From contig CM063510.1 of NCBI GenBank assembly GCA_032207245.1, positions 48,932,495 through 48,996,494 on the forward strand: DNA of 64,000 nt. The letters are read 5' to 3'. The notes beneath the pieces are model-generated. The model was not told the DNA's origin and did not search any database. It saw only the letters and a list, made by a program, of their open reading frames with translations. Made by a program: the position numbers and the translations under genes. This stretch comes from Pardosa pseudoannulata. Taxonomy: Eukaryota; Arthropoda; Arachnida; Araneae; Lycosidae. This document shows positions 21,506-37,192 of this stretch, one piece after another. Position 1 is the first letter of the stretch. Each line of letters opens with the position of its first letter.

Positions 21506-23336
21506 ATCTGGCAGACCACTTGTAATCTGAAAATTCCTTTAGAAGTGCCTTTAACTAATTATTGTATCTGGGCTTCGAATTTTAATAAAAATAAAAAATA
21601 TATAAATACTATCAGGTTTTGCTTTTGATTGAAAACTTTGAGGCCGTCTTTGTACATGGAGGTAACATGCAAATAAAGCCTTTTGTTGAGTTTCCTCCTT
21701 TGAATTATCGCTGAAGATCCAAATACGTATACGTCAAGAGTCATTTTGCTTCGTTCAAAAACTTCTTAGGTTTATATCAGAATAAACTTGTTTTCGATAA
21801 CTTTACTTTTTTTTATCTACGTAATATTTTTTAACTTTTAATATAGACAGTAGAAGTCTAGTGTTTAAAATAAGTTTAAGTCGATGCCCTCAATCAATCA
21901 AAAGCACCTTTGATACGGAAATTGAGCCTACATCTTTTATTTAAAAATTCGTTTATATACAATTTGCCCCTAACCTAAATTAAGTTTCATTGTTAACACA
22001 CTGTGTGTGTGTACATTTCACAGCGGAATTGTAACATGAGCGGGCGTTTTGAGCTTAAATTTAGTTTTTCAGTTAGATCTCAATAAATCGAAAATTATTT
22101 TACATCAGTCGCATCGACTGATGTAAAAACTAGTTTTTAAATTGTCTAAATTTTTCCAGATTCTATGTAGTAGACAATAACATTCGGCTTTGTTTTTCTG
22201 TATATACCGCTATTTTTGTACCCGTAAACAAACCATGATATTACACTAACCAGCACTAGTACCTGTCCCACATTCAAGTATCAATCATCAGAAAAAGTAC
22301 TAGTACGTGTCCCGCATACAATGTGTTAAGTTCTCACACTAAATTGTGTTCCATAGGAACGATACATTTTTTTAAAGTAACTTTTTTAATGTTATGAATA
22401 TTTATACATAAAACACGCCATACGAATTTCTTACATTTTAATCTCTTCGAAAGTTACCAAATATTTACTCTGCTTAGTAAAATTGAAAATTCAGTTCAAA
22501 CTAATATGTTTCGAAACACATAATCGATGAATTATTTACTTAAAAACAGTTAGAGGTAATTTAAAAGTAAATTAAATTACAAGTGTAAACATACAGTGTA
22601 AATTTACTATATTAAAAAATAAGACTTGACATATAACACTAATACACACAAAATGGAACATTAATTCTAAATTCAACTCACATGTCTGAAGCGTATAAAT
22701 AACTTCCAAAAAAGGACAGAAATGAAGTCATAAGTTTTATCTCACGTATACGTGATACAAGTAAAACGATAAAAAACGTCTAACATATGGAACCAGCATG
22801 AACGTTTTACTGCCATTTCGAGAAGAACGTGAAGTATGCTCACTGCTGCAGAAATGATCGTAAACCTTTCTCACCTGAAGTTTTTTTTATACCTCTGTGT
22901 TAGTTAGTGATAGTCACTTTATGTGGTCTCGGAGGGGGGCTGAAATTCATTGGCTTTCGCGCGTCTAGGAATTACATGAAAAAATAAACAAATAACAGAG
23001 TGATGGATTACTGAGGAGTTGGAAGTATTTTATTTTTTATAGAATAGTTAAAAGAATTTTTCTCACGTTTCAGTTGTGTTACCCTCAAATAGTAGATGTT
23101 GCATCGAGTGGAATTGTATACAAATTAATCGAATAGAACTGTGAAAACTGGGTACGGGATGCAATTAATGTAAAAATAGTGTCGAATCCTCTTATGTTTT
23201 AATTATTGTACAAATTAAAGTTAGTATTAAAATTTCGAAGCGCTTCGGTTTTCAGATTTTAACGAAGCCCTATTGACCATGCCTAAATTAATTTTGACTA
23301 ATTGCATCCTGATGTCAGTACATACGTATGTACATA
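21506..23336. other. No gene seen; contains a second long hairpin
   Basis: AT-rich. At 22098-22128 there is a perfect 14-bp-arm hairpin (TTTTACATCAGTCG, loop CAT, reverse complement). Near 22248-22310 a short direct repeat, AGTACCTGTCCC/AGTACGTGTCCC, occurs twice. No protein was recognised. Confidence 0.55.
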
Positions 23337-23757
23337 CAGTGTATCCATAATTAAACCTCCTTTCATTAAAGTTGTCTTCAGTTGAAACTATTGTTCAGGA
23401 AGTTATGCTATGTTTTATAGGACATAATATAGGGATAATTTCAACACCAGAGGGCGAGTTTTTGATAAATTATACATTTAGATAACATTTTTCTCCATAT
23501 AAAAACATTATTACAACATGACGTGTTCAACATGAAACGTCATTATTTTCAGCTACAGTTTGAAATCGCAAGATTGCGTATTCTACAGTTGTCCGCAGTT
23601 TGTCTGGGGGAATCCCGGGAACATGCTCGGAAATGTTCTCTTTCGGATGAGATGTCTTTTAGTTCTTTCATGAAGATTGACTAAATGTTTCAATACTCCC
23701 AAATCCAAAATTCGCTTAAGATGAGGTCTGGGGATCGTGGTGACCAAACATTAGGAA
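23337..23757 (-). pseudogene. DUF4817-type transposase C-terminus, second copy
   Basis: The minus strand reads NVWSPRSPDLILSEFWIW near 23757, several stops, then ISEHVPGIPPDKLRTTVEYA and ILRFQTVAENNDVS before a stop. The PRSPDL and C-terminal helix motifs match the copy at 19810-20238, and the flank matches it down to CAGTGTATCCATAATTAAAC at 23337, preceded by TA at 23335-23336. That is the probable terminal repeat of this family. Frameshifts and stops make it inactive. Confidence 0.82.
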
Positions 23758-23988
23758 AGGGGCGGCAGATGACACGTTCTTCTGTAAAGTGATTTTTGAG
23801 AACTTTCTAAACAGGAAGGCTAATACGTGGATGATTTCTATCAGCTTTTTGTTTGGCTTTGTTGGTTGTGTTTCTGATGGAGCTACGACTGAGTTTAAGT
23901 TAGTTCCTTTTGCTGAGTAAGCCCGGGCAAACTAAATAATAGGGGCTAATCCTCAGTGTAATCAGTGAAAGACATTTTCACTGGTTGC

Positions 23989-23996
23989 ATACACAC

Positions 23997-24035
<39 letters not shown>

Positions 24036-24073
24036 CATATGTATGTATGTATACATATATGCATACATATATA
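23989..24073. repeat. (CA)n then TATA/TATG microsatellite
   Basis: About 18 CA units with one interruption, grading into TATG/TATA. It abuts the next transposon at 24074. Confidence 0.93.
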
Positions 24074-25272
<1,199 letters not shown>

Positions 25273-25353
<81 letters not shown>

Positions 25354-25357
25354 TATG
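25273..25357. repeat. (TA)n microsatellite
   Basis: About 40 TA units with one TG interruption. Confidence 0.96.

Positions 25358-26600
<1,243 letters not shown>

Positions 26601-26643
<43 letters not shown>
26601..26643. repeat. (TA)n microsatellite
   Basis: About 21 TA units. Confidence 0.95.
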
Positions 26644-26646
<3 letters not shown>

Positions 26647-29600
26647 TTTGTTTTTTTAATTTATTTCACTTAATTTCACTAGTGTATCAGGTAATATTTT
26701 CAAATTAATTTTCTAACTACCTGCGGGAATAGCTAGACATCTGACATTTTGCAAACAGGCTCAAGTCCGGCGGCAATACAATATTCATTAGATTACAGAA
26801 AAAATTAAAATCAGTTCGGTAAATGCATGAAGTTATTCAGTGTGCTTGTAATACCAATTGCAGATATTTTAAACTAGTATTGCCCTCTACATGCAAGAAG
26901 TATAACTAAACGCTGAAACAGAATTTTTTCCTTTTTAGTGTATTTTTTCGTCGCTTTTTTTTATTAAATAAAAGCGATTTAAAAAACTACTTTTTATATT
27001 CTTGTTTAAATATACACCCAGACATATTTCATTAATTTGGTGTTTCCGATATTTTCAATATTTATTTTTACTGACTTCGTGCCTGGTACCGATGCACTAA
27101 TACTTACTCTTAATTTCCGGATTTATATGCTAAGAAATTTTCTTAGGTTCCAAATTCTAATTTGTGTAGGGTGTTCTGAAAACTACTTTATAGAATGCGA
27201 ATGGGAATTAAATTAGCATATCTCTCATAATTTGCATTATTGCGAGAGTTTAAAATTATGTTGTAGCAAAGGTTCATGAATAAAGCATGAATCTAGATAA
27301 GAAATAATTATTTTTTAAAAACTTTTTAATATACATATTTCTTCTGCTCTACGAAACAATCCTGGTTCTGCTTTTAGACATTTTTTATTTAAATTTGCAA
27401 AATAGGAAAATTTAATAAATTTGATTATGCCTTCTATGCATTAAAGTACGGACAATATTCTGAAAATAATTTAAAAACGTTTCTGCTCTTTGATATTAAG
27501 AAAATTTTGAATAATAACCCCCATCGCATGTGTCTGGGTAGATTTTGCATTTAATTTATTTTTTCATAAAAAGTACTCGCAAAATGGGAATTAAATGAAT
27601 AAATCAAGAAAAGAGGTAACATACAAGTTAAAGACTTTTAGTGTTGACAAACTAACTTTGATTGAATTAATTTATTTCTTTCCTCAATTATATCTTGACT
27701 TTTACTTAGTCAAGGCCTAACTCAGATTATATCCGACGGGAGACTCACCAAGGGACGAGGGTGATGTCAGTGACCCCCCCTTCGACCCCATTGGAGAAGA
27801 GCGGTCGCTAACGCGGGTCAGTCGTCTTTGGCCGTGGCAACAGTAGTTTTTGGATTTTGCTCGGAAGATTTGAAGGCCCCTTCAGAGGAAAAGCAGGCCA
27901 AGACGGTGCGAACGGAGAACTTCAGCAGAGGCAGGGAATGCTCAACCATTTTGTTCATCAGAAGAGTAGCTCTAACATTCCAGCAGTTTACGGCGTCTTC
28001 ATATTGAGATTGAATATATTTTATTTGCATCACCAGACTGTTCAAAAATAGATTCGTAAAAAACTAGTCTGCAAAAGGGTAAGTCTTTGCTCATTTGTAT
28101 CTGGTGTCTGGTTTATATCTTTGTGTTATCTCAACAGGTCTGGTATAAGTCATTGGTACACAATAGTTAGCAGGGAGTGGTTGTATCTGAAACCAGACCA
28201 AACTTTCACCATGGTTAACTACAGTTAAACGTCGATTAAGCAGGGATATTTATGTTTAAAATAAAGAAACAATAATTCTACTGTTTTTAATAGATTGATT
28301 GCCTGATCTCCAGGACCAAAACCAGTTCCTAAAAGGGGTTTATGGTTGTATATGCCATGGTGACCTGGTATATCCACATCCACAGCCGAATTTTATTTAG
28401 ACATTATTTCTTCTGTTTGTACTATTGCAACTATGAAGAATTTTCAAGATTTCTTACATCTATAGATTCAATTTCAAATCAACTTAAATAGTTTTTACTG
28501 TTGTTACATTTTCAAGCATGTATTTCACAATTTCTTAACTTTTATACATTTTTCATAATTATTATGGTATTTGTTTTACATCATTGTGAAATCGTTTACA
28601 ACAATTACAAATATGGTAAGCACAAATTGCATTTTAAAAATAATTTATCTATTTATCTTATATTTTATCATTATATAAAGTAAGAAAAAGGAAACAATAT
28701 ATACTTATGTGTAAATAATATATATATTATTAATAGAGACTTTGAAGGTGTTCACCAGGGGGTATGCCGGGCCCTGTATTTTTTTTTGTTTTCTTTCCAT
28801 CTTAATGTTATTTGCATCGATTCGTTCACCAGGAAAATGAAGTAGATTGAAATAATGTGTTTATGAAATTTATTTTGAGTTTGACTGCTATGTAAAAATA
28901 CTTATGAAGAAGCAAGAGATAGAATGTATGTTTGCTGATAGTTTAAAAACTATAGCATATGTTGTGGACAGCAGCACATGATAATTTGTAATTTACTGGA
29001 AATTAAGGGTTTTAAGTATTAAACAGTTGTTTTTAATAAAGTCTTCTGAATACATCAGGTTTTTATATGACACCAGTCACATACATCTATTCCACTATTA
29101 TTATTACGATAATTGCACTCTCTGCTTTGATCCGTCGGTAGAGGAGAAACAGAGAAAATGTAAAAGGAGTTGGTTGAAAAAACCAATAGGTCCCAGGTAT
29201 TCGGTAGAGTTGCCAGAAGATTTTAAATTTGATTGTGTTCCAAATATACAAACACAATATATTGTTAACAGTTTCAAAATAATAGGAATAGATTAAAAAA
29301 ATGGACAAACAAAAGTGAGGTTAGTATGGTATTAGAGTTATTGTAATTGCTCTAAGATATATATTTCCAACGTTTGATGTAACATTTCCCAGTGGACACT
29401 GCAGCCTTTCAGGGGGATGATAGAGGGTTCAGAAACAAATGAGAGGGGGTAACGTTAAGGCAATCTTGGAGGGCGGATGTGTACTTATCAATTTAGGAAA
29501 TTAATAAAATGCTTTGAAGATACCTTCTGTTTTGTTAATAATTTTATCCAGCTAACTAAAATTTTTACAATGTAAAGAAATTGATAAATCTCCACTAGCA

Positions 29601-29731
29601 TCAACTAACTCTAATTTTTATTTCTTATTGATTTCGGGCTTACTTTTAATTTTTTTAAGAACCAATTTTTTTAATACATTTAATAGTAGTTTTTATTTAA
29701 TTTCTACTTTGTTGTTTTTAATAAACCTACA

Positions 29732-29734
<3 letters not shown>
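26644..29734. other. No gene seen; one GC-richer patch
   Basis: Mostly AT-rich. 27740-28050 is GC-richer and holds a minus-strand frame (28045 to 27818, 75 residues, with VNCWNVRATLLMNKMVEHSL). No family recognised, and no clear splice or promoter context. The rest has no recognisable features. Confidence 0.45.

Positions 29735-29787
<53 letters not shown>
29735..29787. repeat. (TA)n microsatellite
   Basis: About 26 TA units. Confidence 0.95.
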
Positions 29788-29788
<1 letters not shown>

Positions 29789-29935
29789 GCGAAAATATTT
29801 TAATATTTGGTATGTTAACAGTTTAGAAGAGGGAACGATAATTTTTTTTCTTGTAGGCCTGCTTGTAGGTTGTAGCCTTCTTGTAAAGAGTGATCGACTA
29901 AAGAACAGGTTGGGAACTTCTTATAGGCCACCGCC

Positions 29936-30085
29936 TTAGTCTAAGCATTGCCTAGGTCTTATGTTAAAATCTATAGGACGATAATCCTGGAGGTTTGCAA
30001 TTTCTTCGTTGCCAGTAGCCATAAGGTTTTCTAAGAATTTGAGAGCATGAGATTTCATGAGATATCGGATAGGTACAATGTCACA
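29936..30085 (-). pseudogene. LINE ORF2 C-terminal scrap, Jockey-like
   Basis: A 49-codon minus-strand frame ends at the TAA at 29936-29938: VPIRYLMKSHALKFLENLM, ATGNEEIANLQDYRP and IRPRQCLD. An I/L-rich helix, then NxxIANLxDYRP, then RPR(Q/H)xL before the stop is the usual end of Jockey-clade reverse transcriptase ORFs. The plus-strand copies at 30280 and 30889 carry the related NEDIANLRDYD. Family assignment is from motif memory and should be tested by profile search. Confidence 0.6.
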
Positions 30086-30279
30086 ATCCTAATGCAACAT
30101 AATATTAGTTAGATACCGAAGCGCCTTTCTGATTGATCACATCTTTATGTTTCGTACGGTTGTTGTCTTTTGAATACAAATGGTAGCTGTAAAACCTCGC
30201 CAAAATTTGGTTGATGCCGTAACAAATAATATGTATATAAGAAGAAGGGCAATCATATTAGGGATTAGTTGCAAACACT

Positions 30280-30552
30280 CATTATCAAAATTTGCAAACA
30301 GTTCAAAACAAAATTCTTGAGTTCATTCAGCGGGCTCTCTTTCACCATACTAATAAATAAGTAAATCCTGATGCCAAAATGGATCCAATTCGAGCATGCA
30401 TCAAGAGCTTTACTTTGAACTTTGTTGTAAACTTGTATAAAGTAAGAAATGAAGACATAGCAAATCTGCGGGACTATGATCTCAGAGAATGTTTCAAACA
30501 GACAAGAGCTTCAATCGTCTTACATTTCTTTATTAAATATAGCCAATTATAG
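30280..30552 (+). pseudogene. LINE ORF2 3' remnant (Jockey/CR1-like), in copy A
   Basis: The frame gives HYQNLQTVQNKILEFIQRAL, a stop, then MDPIRACIKSFTLNFVVNLY, KVRNEDIANLRDYDLRECFK and a stop at 30550-30552. LQxxQNKILRxI is the characteristic helix shortly after the RT domain of Jockey/CR1-type LINEs, and NEDIANLRDY matches their C-terminal end. The segment between these motifs has been deleted. A near-identical copy lies at 30889-31161. Confidence 0.65.
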
Positions 30553-30718
30553 GGTGTTGCTATATTGCAGCCGACACATGTAACAGGTGACATCCGATGC
30601 ATAATGAGGTGCATTTATGGTATCAAATTTCTATTTCTGACGACTTCTAAAGTCATTCTGACTTCAGAAAAGCTATCTGTTAAAAAAGTTATTTCGACCG
30701 CAGTATGGTAGCAACTCA
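30552..30718. mobile_element. TA-flanked MITE, in copy A
   Basis: The left end is GGGTGTTGCTATATTGCAG. The right end, reverse-complemented, is TGAGTTGCTACCATACTGCG. It is flanked by TA at 30550-30551 and 30719-30720. It shares ACACATGTAACAGGTGACA and paired TGACGACTTC/GACTTCAGA motifs with the 19259-19462 element. Confidence 0.7.
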
Positions 30719-30888
30719 TAGTCTCACGGACATTGATGTCTCGTTCTTAATTTTGAATTCTAATTTACTTGAATTTGATTTATTTTATTTTATGGACTTT
30801 TTATGACATGAGTCAACTAAAATCAGTATTTTCATGTGTCCTACATGTCTAACAAATTCAATCATATTAGGGATTAGTTGCAAACACT

Positions 30889-31161
30889 CATTATCAAAAT
30901 TTGCAAACAGTTCAAAACAAAATTCTTGAGTTGATTCAGCGGGCTCTCTTACACCATACTAATAAATAAGTAAATCATGATGCAAAAATGGATCCAATTC
31001 GAGCATGCATCAAGAGTTTTACTTTGAACTTTGTTGGAAACTTGTATAAAGTAAGAAATGAAGACATAGCAAATCTGCGGGACTATGATCTCAGAGAATG
31101 TTTCAAACAGACAAAAGCTTCAATCGTCTTACATTTCTTTATTAAATATAGCCAATTATAG
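30889..31161 (+). pseudogene. LINE ORF2 3' remnant, in copy B
   Basis: Same reading as the remnant at 30280-30552, with small substitutions (for example IQRALLHHTNK, and VGN in place of VVN). It carries the same internal stop, so it was already dead when duplicated. Confidence 0.65.
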
Positions 31162-31338
31162 GGTGTTACTGTATTGCAGTCGACACATGTAACAGGTGAC
31201 ATCCGATGCATAATGACGCGGCAGAGAGGTGCATTTATGGTATCAAATTTCTATTTCTGACGACTTCTAAAGTCATTTTGACTTCAGAAAAGCTATCTGT
31301 TAAAAAAGTTATCTCGACCGCAGTATGGTAGCAACTCA
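31161..31338. mobile_element. TA-flanked MITE, in copy B
   Basis: 178 bp, GGGTGTTACTGTATTGCAG to the TA at 31339-31340. It retains CATAATGACGCGGCAGAGAG, which copy A has lost in part. Confidence 0.7.
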
Positions 31339-31521
31339 TAGTCTCACGGACATTGATGTCTCGTTCTTAATTTTGAATTCTAATTTACTTGAATTTGATT
31401 TATTTTAATCACAAATTTGCAATTTTTAAACTTAAACAAATAATGATAACTTTTATGGACATTTTGTACCATGAGTCAACTAAAATCAGCATCTTAATGT
31501 GTCCTACATGTCTAACAAATT

Positions 31522-32730
<1,209 letters not shown>

Positions 32731-32893
32731 TTGGTTTGTTTTGCAGAAATACGGCTTACTTTTTGCAACACAAGGCCTAATGAGACTGGTATCTACTCCT
32801 TAAAGCCAATTCCGAACGGCTACGGACATCCATGTAACAGTGGAATTTGAACCCATGAACTTCAGTTCCGAAGATCAGTGCCAGAACCATTTG
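32731..32893 (-). mobile_element. tRNA-derived SINE copy
   Basis: Minus strand: head with GAACTGAAGTTCATGGGTTC and B box GGTTCAAATTC, then CATGGATGTCCGTAGCCG, TTCGGAATTGGCTTTAAGG, TCTCATTAGGCCTTGTG and a tail of AACAAACCAAA. Near full length. Confidence 0.82.
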
Positions 32894-33433
32894 TTCATCG
32901 TTCGAAGAAATTGGGCAGGAGAGGGTTAACAATTTCATGAATGTAGTAGTAATAACATTAAACAAATTAAGAGAAAACATCTCTTTAAAAGATCTTTAAA
33001 CGCATTGTTAACACTTTAAATTTAAAATTGTAAGCTTTCCAAGGTAGAAAATGGTATAATGGTAAATCTATGGAACATCCCAAATTTTTTGAGTTGCTAA
33101 TTGAAAATATATTTTTAAAAAATCTATTGGAACCACTGTCCCCACAATAGATTTATTATTTGTTGAATTTTGCATTTCATATGATGCACTTGCCTCCTTC
33201 ACCCTAAATAAAAATTGAATAAAACAATGAAAATGGTAAATGGAACTGCATGCTGTAAGGAGTTTAAATGTGATCTCCCAATGGTAGCATTATTCGTCCA
33301 GGGAATAAGCAGTGTAAAACAACCTGTTACCTGTGTATGGTAAAAGTTCGATTCAACCGAAAATGTGTACCAGTGGAGTCTGTCACGTGACAACTGGAGC
33401 TCACATTAAACTCATTCAAGAAAAAGCCTAAAG
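32894..33433. other. No gene seen
   Basis: AT-rich spacer between SINE copies. Confidence 0.5.
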
Positions 33434-33593
33434 AGGGCCAAATGACTAGGGCGCTGCTGATTCGGTATTTATTGGGTTCGAATTTCACTACTAGCGTGGA
33501 TGTTCGTAGCCTTTCGGAATCGGCTTTAAGCAATACATCCATGTCTCATTAAACTTCGTGTAGCAAAAAAGTAGGCTCCAATGCAAACTAAAC
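33434..33593 (+). mobile_element. tRNA-derived SINE copy
   Basis: AGGGCCAAATGACTAGGGCG as A-box-like head, GGGTTCGAATTTC as B box, GCGTGGATGTTCGTAGCC, TTTCGGAATCGGCTTTAAGC, TCTCATTAAACTTCGTGTAG and tail GCAAACTAAACC. Near full length. Confidence 0.85.
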
Positions 33594-33690
33594 CTTATAA
33601 GAAAAACTAGAAATGTTACTACATTTTCTACTACACATATTTTAATTTTTAAGCACATTGAAAGTGTATTTAAAACTGCCATATTCTTTT

Positions 33691-33848
33691 ATGGTTTGGT
33701 TTGGAGCACTACAGTCTACTTGTTTGAAACACGAGGGCTAAATGAGACCTGGACCTACTGTTTACAGCCAATTCTGAATATCTACTAACATCCATGCCTC
33801 TGTCGGATTCGAACCCATGAACTCTGGTACCTTGTGTATTGTCCACCT
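33691..33848 (-). mobile_element. tRNA-derived SINE copy
   Basis: Minus strand: ACCAGAGTTCATGGGTTCG with B box GGTTCGAATCC, GAGGCATGGATGTTAGTAG, GGTCCAGGTCTCATTTAGCC, AAGTAGACTGTAGTGCTCC and tail AAACCAAACC. It lies 97 bp from an inverted sister copy. Confidence 0.86.
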
Positions 33849-33950
33849 TATATATGAAACTGTAGCTGTAAATTTAAATTTTTAAGAAAAATAATAAAAA
33901 ATTGAAAACAATAATTGATATAATTTGTATATTTCCTGTTTCAAAGAAAC

Positions 33951-34880
33951 TTTTAATTGGTCATGAGCAGTGACTGATGATTAATTTGATCATTAGACTT
34001 CCCATATCTGTATTGATGGGTAAAACACATTCAGATAAAAGTAATTTACTGGAAAAAAATTTTTGCTCTGATATTAAACTAAACTAAAAGCTCTTGAAAG
34101 AAAAAAAATGAATCTCTGTGGCACGTGTGTCGATCTTCCATCACAACCTGAAGAAAAGAAGAAAAGTAACCAAGCAAATCAACAGAAATGAGTCATTCAT
34201 TCTAACTTCAATAACAAAACTAAATATTTTGTAACCATTTTTGACATTTTCCGGAAGAGATGTGATCTTCTTTCAGGAGTTTATTGTAAGGTATACTGTA
34301 TTTTATCTCTTATTTTATGTCTTCTAAAAGTTTCTGATCTTTTATGTCACAACATTCTTGTGGGAGGGGGGACACATATGTTTTCAATGCACGAACGTGA
34401 TGTCTGAAAAAAAAGAAGTGTTTCGAAATGATCTTAAAGGTTGTCCAGTTCTTACGAAATCATGTTATGACAGTCATGAAGAAATAATTCTGGGAGAAAA
34501 AAATACTAGCAGAATATATAGATAAGAGAATCGAAACTAAACATCATTTTATAATAATTTCCTATTTTATTAACTGAGATAGTCGTCCTTCTTTCTTTTC
34601 ATTCACAAAAAAAAGAATTGATTTAAAAATTTTTAAAGCGATATTTTACCATTTTATAAGACTTTTTAAAAGTTAATATGTTTTGAAAGGATTTTAAAGG
34701 ATATCCAGTGCTTACGAAATCATGTTACGACAGTAATGAAAAAATAATCCAAGGAGAAAAACTAGCAGAATATATAGATAAGAATATCTAACTAAATAGC
34801 TTTTTATAATAATTTTAACAAAGGAAATTTTAATAGGCCTCGAGCTTTGACTGATGAATGCTTTGATCACTAGACTTATT
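33951..34880 (+). repeat. Unnamed interspersed repeat, copy B with nested partial duplicate
   Basis: 34163-34567 matches 5632-6056 (reverse) and 46935-47275. 34655-34815 repeats its 3' part (TTACGAAATCATGTTA, ACTAGCAGAATATATAGATA). 33951-34008 and 34828-34880 repeat a flank (TTTTAAT.GG, TGACTGATGA, GATCA.TAGACTT). The locus therefore holds at least one and a half units. No coding capacity was recognised. Confidence 0.7.
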
Positions 34881-34911
34881 TCTTAAAGAGAAATAATAAT
34901 AAATTTCTTTA

Positions 34912-35957
<1,046 letters not shown>

Positions 35958-36041
<84 letters not shown>
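35958..36041. repeat. (TA)n microsatellite
   Basis: About 41 TA units. Confidence 0.96.
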
Positions 36042-36042
<1 letters not shown>

Positions 36043-36334
36043 TAAAATGAAGTTGTACCTTTTAACAAGTTTTTTTTTAAATCAAGTTATATTTTCTTCT
36101 AAAGTAAAAACAGTACCTTTTAAATATAAATGGTTTTTACATTATATGTAAAAATAATAACATGAACGAAGCTTTTTTAATAATTTAATTTTCAATCAAT
36201 AAACAAATAACTTCGTTATATGCAATTGGCATTTTGTCTTCAAATTTTAACTAATTTTGAAACAAATATATTGGTAACGGCATATTACACTTTCGAGCAA
36301 ATTTATTAAAACCATAAAGCTATAAAATTTTTAA

Positions 36335-36599
36335 CACTAAACATACCATATAACGGGTCAAATGACCCATAAGGTTTATGTAAAAAATCCGATGGGAAAT
36401 GAATTAAAAATTCTTATTCTTTGTGTTTGCAATACATAAAAATTGACAATATACAATTTTGTTAAATTATAATAAAGCTTATTTGTCTATTCCCTTCCAA
36501 TTTTCATATTTCATACATTTATAATCAGAAAAATAAAGTCCGGTCATTTGACCCGCTATAGTAGAAATAGGTATGTATTAAGTGTTGGTATGTTTAGTG
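36335..36599. mobile_element. TTAA-flanked MITE (piggyBac-like)
   Basis: 265 bp with perfect 14-bp ends CACTAAACATACCA and its complement, flanked by TTAA at 36331-36334 and 36600-36603. The subterminal palindrome GGGTCAAATGACCC at the left is matched by CCGGTCATTTGACCCGC at the right. TTAA targeting is diagnostic of piggyBac-type transposition. No coding sequence remains. The subterminal GTCAAAT/ATTTGAC design is similar to the 60121-60762 element, though terminal sequences differ. Confidence 0.85.
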
Positions 36600-36603
36600 T
36601 TAA

Positions 36604-36967
36604 AAGAATACGGTTGCGTTAAGGTGGAATTGTACCTATCATACTGAATTTAGAAGTAACTTATGGAAAAAATATAAATCTCCCTTTGGCAGGTTCGAAT
36701 ATGAAAGATTGTTTAAAAAATATACCATGTGAAAGAACAGCAAATTTTCTAGGATTCCATCTTTTATCTCCTTGAATTCATGTTTATTAAATGTTAACAT
36801 TAAAAACAATTAAAAATGAAATACATTTTCGCTCAATGTTTTTTAAACAGCAAGATAATCATAAAGAAACAGCATTATAGAGGATTTGATGTTCTATCCC
36901 ATATTATAATTTTTTAAAGTATTTTTTTAAATGCAAACCGGCGAGAGAGTAATTTATTTTCCCCATA
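36604..36967. other. No gene seen
   Basis: AT-rich spacer. Confidence 0.5.
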
Positions 36968-37192
36968 AGTTGAATGGTAAATACAGACCTACGTTAATCC
37001 AATACTCCAAGTCACATCAATATATAAGCAAAAAATTATTATAGAAAGAAATTTTTTCTCTACTATTTTATTTTACCCATAGATTAACTAACATTGAATG
37101 ACAAAAAGCTGGTATAGCAGATACAGACCTACCTTAATCCAAACTATAAGCGAAAAGATTATTATAGAAAGAAATTTTTTCCCCTATTCAGC
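36968..37192 (+). repeat. Two-unit direct repeat
   Basis: ATACAGACCTACGTTAATCC to GAAAGAAATTTTTTCTC (about 36974-37058) is repeated as ATACAGACCTACCTTAATCC to GAAAGAAATTTTTTCCC (about 37120-37185). The second unit lacks about 22 bp in the middle. Confidence 0.8.

Larger units (their letters stand above)
30250..30858 (+). repeat. Tandem segmental duplication, copy A
   Basis: 609 bp, almost identical to 30859-31521 and immediately adjacent in the same orientation. Compared with copy B it lacks about 11 bp near 30600 (GCGGCAGAG-containing) and about 43 bp near 30785. Each copy contains the same LINE scrap and the same MITE, so both were present before duplication. Confidence 0.93.
30859..31521 (+). 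repeat. Tandem segmental duplication, copy B
   Basis: 663 bp following copy A directly. It is the longer and probably more complete copy, retaining the two short stretches that copy A lacks. Only scattered single-base differences separate them, so the event is recent compared with other duplications in this window. Confidence 0.93.
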
